This document shows, piece after piece, positions 17,468-21,469 of a stretch of 21,469 bases of DNA (its first letter is position 1; each line of letters begins with the position of its first letter). Source of the stretch: Phallusia fumigata (taxonomy: Eukaryota; Chordata; Ascidiacea; Phlebobranchia; Ascidiidae); NCBI GenBank assembly GCA_008931825.1, contig QXVZ01018683.1, positions 1 to 21,469 of the forward strand. Reading direction: 5' to 3'. Under the pieces are notes generated by a model that searched no databases, was not told where the DNA came from, and worked only from the letters and a program-made list of their open reading frames with translations. The position numbers were made by a program, and so were the translations under genes.

Positions 17468-18340
17468 GTTTGTTGATGTTTCGCCTAAAGTTACCTCCTT
17501 GATCCGGATGTCTAAGGGTGGAATACGGAGCTTGTGGCGGATCGTTGTGTTCCCGTTACCGAGACAACGACGTGAAGATCCGGCGTTATTCTGACTCAGT
17601 GGTAGAAACGGCTTTCTGTTTGAAGGGTTTGCTTGTTTTTGAAAAATTGAAAGGTAGGGGAGTGTTGATGTTGTGCAAACAACCGTTTAACTTGGGCTGA
17701 TCGTTATCCCTGGCGCAACACTGGGAAAATACCTTGCGAAAATACATTTCAACCTCTAATGACGTAATTTACAAACCAACAAAACGGAACGGTTTCTGAA
17801 AGTTGTTTTAGAAATAAGTCATGATGTCAGTATTATGTCAACAAAGGGACTTCCTCTAATGTCTGGGATCTTTTCGTGGTTGTTTGTGCTGGGGTTCTTG
17901 GCATCAGGTTTATTGTTTTTAATGTTCTACATGTTTTTGGAAATATGAAATTTTTGGTGATTGAATGTTCCATTTTTAAAAATTGCGTGAAATGTGTGCC
18001 CGTTGTCATGCTTTGTTTGATTCTCGAATATTTTACATACGGTTTTTGACAATAGTCAGCTTTGGAAGCTGTCGGCTTTCTGGCGTCTTCAGATGCTTAC
18101 GTTCAAGAGCCGGGCAATTGTGTTTGTCGATTGCTTGTTGATATGAACCTTGTGTCAAAGTAAAACCTTTTGTAAAACAGCCTTTCTCATTTCAAATGAA
18201 CAAGCGTTTAATTACCTTAATTAGCCGAATAAGAGAAAACTCTTTTTTAACCTAACCAAGTTCTTAGAAATTAGGCAGTGAAGAGTTGGAATGTGGTATG
18301 CATCTGTATTTTTCTACTCTTAATGAAAGAATTTCCAATA
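17468..18340. other. No supported gene
   Basis: A/T-rich with homopolymer T runs. Only short frames were seen. Confidence 0.35.
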
Positions 18341-18418
18341 TTTTGCAAATCAAGCTCTTATGTAATGACATTTATTACATAATTTGTGTTGTCCTTTGTT
18401 ACATAATCCTTACGCAAT
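18341..18418. promoter_or_regulatory. Cluster of four C/EBP-PAR bZIP-like sites
   Basis: TTATGTAAT (18358-18366), ATTACATAA (18374-18382), TTACATAAT (18399-18407) and TTACGCAAT (18410-18418) all fit the TTRYGYAA-type consensus of C/EBP and PAR/NFIL3 bZIP factors. The first two form a perfect 9-base inverted repeat. An octamer-like TTTGCAAAT lies just upstream near 18342-18350. Four matches in 61 bases suggest a homotypic enhancer. The target gene is unknown. Confidence 0.4.
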
Positions 18419-20768
18419 ATTTGTGCCCTAGCGTCTGAACCCTCAAAACCTTTCGATTGGGATTTTATCTGCCCTGATTCATCTCGAAACGGCGCGAACC
18501 TGTTTACAGTCAAATCTTACATTGCAGCTCACATTGCTGTGGTCGAGGCCGGTTGCAAATTATCGAAATCCCAACGTAGCAGTTTTTACGCACGTTTTAG
18601 AGTTCTCTCCAACATGGTGCGCCACTTATGCGTGGTTCTTGCGGTCGCCTCACCTAAAAACCGAGTCATTCTGTACCAGGGCTTTGGACACGTCAACGTG
18701 ATGATTTAGATTGGGGAACAACACTGTTCCGTGTGGTCCGATTATGTACTTTGCCCTGCTGTCTTGGGATCTGCAATTAGTGCCGAAACCGAACTGATTT
18801 TGCACACGTTTAAACTTTTGCCCGTGTTTGTTCGTTGAAATCAGTGTCTTTGGCACGCAATATGTATTTTGCAAGATTTTTTGCCAAGAACTTAAAAGAG
18901 TATAACCGCGAAATAAACTTATGCTTATTAAATAATGCATCAAATCGTTTAGGATCCCGCAGTGGTATTTTTCTGCTCAAAATTTTTTGCTGGTCAAAAA
19001 GCCAACGTTTCAGCTCAGCTTAATTCAGTATTTTCCAACCGGGCTGCCGCGACCATTCTACTAGAATTATTTTTCCATTACGTTAAGTTCATACCGGTGT
19101 ATGATGCTTGCGAAAAAGACTAAATTGATTAACGTTTAAATAAAATGCAAAGTAACAGGTCCTTATGTTGTTCTTTATGTAATTGCATGTAGGTCGCAAA
19201 GTCATAATACGAAAACTACAACCTCCACTGTGCAGCGACCCCTGATGATAAAATGTACAGTGCTCTTAAATCAACTATTGTGTTAGCGATCTTGAACTTC
19301 ACGTAGGTACGTCATATGGTTACACAGTGCGTCAAGCAATTTCACTTGAACAACATTAACGATAGCTCCCAAGACGACAGCCGTATATATCTTGCTTTAT
19401 CACATTAGCTGATTCGATTATGGTAAATGTTGCCAGCAGCGAAGACTAATATGGGTACGGAGTAGTATCCGACAACATTTGTTTACCGAAGCTACTTGCG
19501 TGTTCCGACCGCACCGACCGGAAAACGTCGTCGGGATGTCGTTTGTTCAATCGTTTTGCCAGCAGGAGGATGTGATAGGCTTTCGATATGGTAAAAAAAC
19601 CCTAGGAGGCATTATCGTTCACCAATGTTGAAAACGTGAATTACCAAAAAAGGGACGGTGCATTGATTTTGTTTAATCAACACGATCAGTTTTAAGTCAT
19701 CATGGTGGGCTGTATATTGCCCACAAAACAATCCTAGATATTAAATTTTTTGGGGTATAATTTATTTAAGAAGCAGTATGGCATATTGATGTCCTAATTG
19801 CAGCACGTACCTACATTTTTCAGTTTATGTTTCTAATTATATCTGCCCAATACAACGGCCTAACGCATCGTTGTGTACCCTATTTTCAGTATTGCGGCAT
19901 TCGTGCAGTTCTAAATGTTTCCTTAGCACAGCGACCGCCCTTTGATCATTGGTTACCCGATACAGGCCTTGTGAGGTTCACATCAACCTAATATTGAAGG
20001 GATTGGCCTTTCCCCGCTTAGCAGTTGGCCCCTGGCATACCGTTAATGCCGTTTAGTCCCGCCTGACGTACTGCTGTAGCTCGGACCAAGTTGTCTGTCA
20101 AAGCTGTGGAATATTGCCTTCGATCTTTTGTTACATCCAATATATCATGTTTGCTCTTGACTGACTACACGAATTTCGCGTTTCGGTTTTCATAATCTCG
20201 AGCGAATTGTCAGTTTTGCAAACTTGCAAATTAACTGATATGTGTCCTTCGAAAGATCTTCTAGTGTTTTATGTTTAAGGACCTAAAGTTTGGGCGGATA
20301 TAAAACGATGTGTTTTCTAAAACCAGATGACAAATTATATGAAAGAACATTTGATTGTGATCGGTAACCTGTTTTGCTTTGTTTCCACCCTTAACATCTT
20401 TAATAGTAGACAAACTAACGTTTTTACTAATAACGAGTTTACATTTGTAGTTTTTTTGTGTTTGCCTTCAGGCTAAAAACGTGCAATCATTTTTTTTTTG
20501 AACTTCCACTGTTTTCACTTCGGTTGAGTGCCGTAAATGCTGCGATATGTAAAGGTCTTAATATCGTATCTTACAAAGGTCTCAGTGCGGTAAACAATAA
20601 AGTTGATGATTGAAACTTGGTTTCTCGCCTCACTGTACTTGCATGTCATTTCCACTACTCGTATAGGTAACCACACAGGAGGCCTTCTTAGTTGGATTAT
20701 ATCAACACTTGATGGTGACACGACCTTTAGTTGCTATCACCAGAGCCAATAATATTGACACCTTGGAA
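18419..20768. other. Long stretch with no supported gene
   Basis: A plus-strand frame of about 100 codons without an ATG start runs from about 18404 to a TAG near 18712 and follows a possible acceptor (TGCCCTAG). Minus frames of 97 and 68 codons occur at 18943-18650 and 20721-20515. All are within chance length and none was recognised. Confidence 0.3.
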
Positions 20769-20777
20769 TTCCCGGAA
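20769..20777. promoter_or_regulatory. STAT-type palindrome within a GAATTC repeat
   Basis: TTCCCGGAA matches the TTCNNNGAA consensus. It lies inside GGAATTCCCGGAATTCC, a direct repeat of GGAATTCC that is also almost palindromic. Function unknown. Confidence 0.25.
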
Positions 20778-20949
20778 TTCCTACCACTGTGTTGTGGTGC
20801 CCCTTTGTCTCCAGCGCCTTTTGCTTGTGGATGAACCGCCGCTTAGTCAGGGCCCGTTTCCCGGCGGTGCTCTGTAACTATTGACTGTCGTCGTTCATTT
20901 TGCGCCATCTTTTAACGTCACAAAGATGGGTTCTGATTTCTCCTGGTGA

Positions 20950-21216
20950 ATGTTGTTAATTATCGTAATCGTCCTTATCACCAACGTGTATAAAGTTGAA
21001 CCGCATTGTTGGAATTGCGTGGTGGCTGTGACGATATTAGGTTTTAGAGTAAACTCTAATATGACCTACGGGTTAGATAAGTGTTGTGGGTTTTCGCTTC
21101 AAGATGGCCTTATTGCCAAAAAATATGTGCAGCTGCTGCTGTTGTGTGCTTGGAAGTCCACTGTACACAAAAATTCGGTTGTATCGAGAATGGCAATGGT
21201 CTTGGCATGGAAGTGA
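20950..21216 (+). CDS. Unidentified ORF with hydrophobic N-terminus
   Basis: ATG to stop, 88 codons, beginning M-L-L-I-I-V-I-V-L-I-T-N-V-Y. That is a possible signal peptide or anchor, followed by a Cys pair (C-W-N-C) and an N-x-T sequon. It has no recognisable domain. The start context (ggtgaATGt) is weak. It overlaps the frame at 21104-21307, so at most one is likely real. Confidence 0.18.
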   Translation: MLLIIVIVLITNVYKVEPHCWNCVVAVTILGFRVNSNMTYGLDKCCGFSLQDGLIAKKYVQLLLLCAWKSTVHKNSVVSRMAMVLAWK

Positions 21217-21307
21217 CGCGTACTTTGTGACGAACCCGTCAATTTTTAACATAAACCTATTTGGTTTCCCCGTTTTTGTGCCTTGTCATACAGACAAATC
21301 AAATTAA
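21104..21307 (+). CDS. Unidentified 67-residue ORF with strong start context
   Basis: The start TTCAAGATGGCC is close to the animal translation-start consensus. The product begins M-A-L-L-P-K-N-M-C-S-C-C-C-C-V-L. A run of Cys beside a short hydrophobic stretch is typical of palmitoylated membrane-attached proteins, by analogy only. It ends at TAA 21305-21307. It might also be a first exon with an unseen splice site. No family recognised. Confidence 0.2.
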   Translation: MALLPKNMCSCCCCVLGSPLYTKIRLYREWQWSWHGSDAYFVTNPSIFNINLFGFPVFVPCHTDKSN

Positions 21308-21469
21308 AATGTGAAATATATGCTAATAGTGGTAATGGACTCTCTTTACGTTCAGAAACAGGAATAAATCATCAAAATCGTGACTGACTATGCTTACTAC
21401 ATATACAATATATTCGTATATTTTTGCACCCCGCCTATCCCCCGAAACGCGCATATTTACATAAGTCAC

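Noticed and set aside
17388..17594. Plus-strand ATG frame of 68 codons starting M-E-D-N-V-T-P-P in good start context
   Set aside because: It overlaps the longer 17008-17467 frame in another phase, and it has no recognisable domain or splice site.
18404..18712. Plus-strand open frame of about 100 codons after a possible acceptor TGCCCTAG
   Set aside because: Roughly five such frames are expected by chance in a window of this size; no ATG start, no convincing donor, no family.

Overview
The window looks like intron-rich animal nuclear DNA, not bacterial. There are no operons or dense long ORFs, coding evidence comes as short exons with GT..AG borders, and there are poly(A)-type signals and AU-rich 3' UTR motifs. 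Five single N bases (951, 1592, 2567, 5034, 5670) mark assembly joins. Three of the blocks beside them are near-identical tandem copies, as expected when divergent haplotypes of a very heterozygous outbred animal fail to collapse. Together with a PTH-family hormone gene and frequent TGACGT words, a non-vertebrate chordate (tunicate such as an ascidian, less likely amphioxus) is my best guess. This is inference.

Layout. 1-6304: mostly duplicated, apparently non-coding sequence (pairs 1-509/1090-1591, 1866-2566/2569-3270, 5035-5669/5671-6304), with no gene I can support. 6305-8070: no confident gene, one unidentified 107-codon ORF at 7470-7793. 8070-10650, minus strand: the main feature, a compact multi-exon gene for a small secreted prohormone. 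Exon 2 (10158-10003) carries a start codon, signal peptide and most of a propeptide. Exon 3 (9703-9577) carries a Lys-Arg cleavage site followed at once by a 36-residue peptide segment. Exon 4 (8667-8590) carries a very basic C-terminus and stop. Reading frames and intron phases join without any adjustment. The peptide has the signature of the parathyroid hormone family (PTH, PTHrP, TIP39): Glu-Ile near the N-terminus, a PTHrP-like S-V-Q-E-L-R-R core, a TIP39-like L-N-x-x-M-H tail, and an intron in the propeptide just before the dibasic site. A non-coding 5' exon (10649-10543) and a poly(A) signal (8077-8072) complete the model.

10650-21469: sparse. There are weak exon candidates on the minus strand (11068-10935, 12888-12800) and plus strand (16835-16947 joined to 17008-17467), two small overlapping plus-strand ORFs near the right end, and several regulatory-looking arrays: a nested inverted repeat at 12968-13057, three 10-bp homeodomain-like repeats at 14161-14189, and four C/EBP-PAR bZIP-like sites at 18358-18418. 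No tRNA, rRNA, CRISPR or recognisable transposon was found.

The strongest result is the prohormone gene. The other exon and ORF candidates lie in a background where open frames of about 100 codons are expected by chance, and their confidences reflect that.
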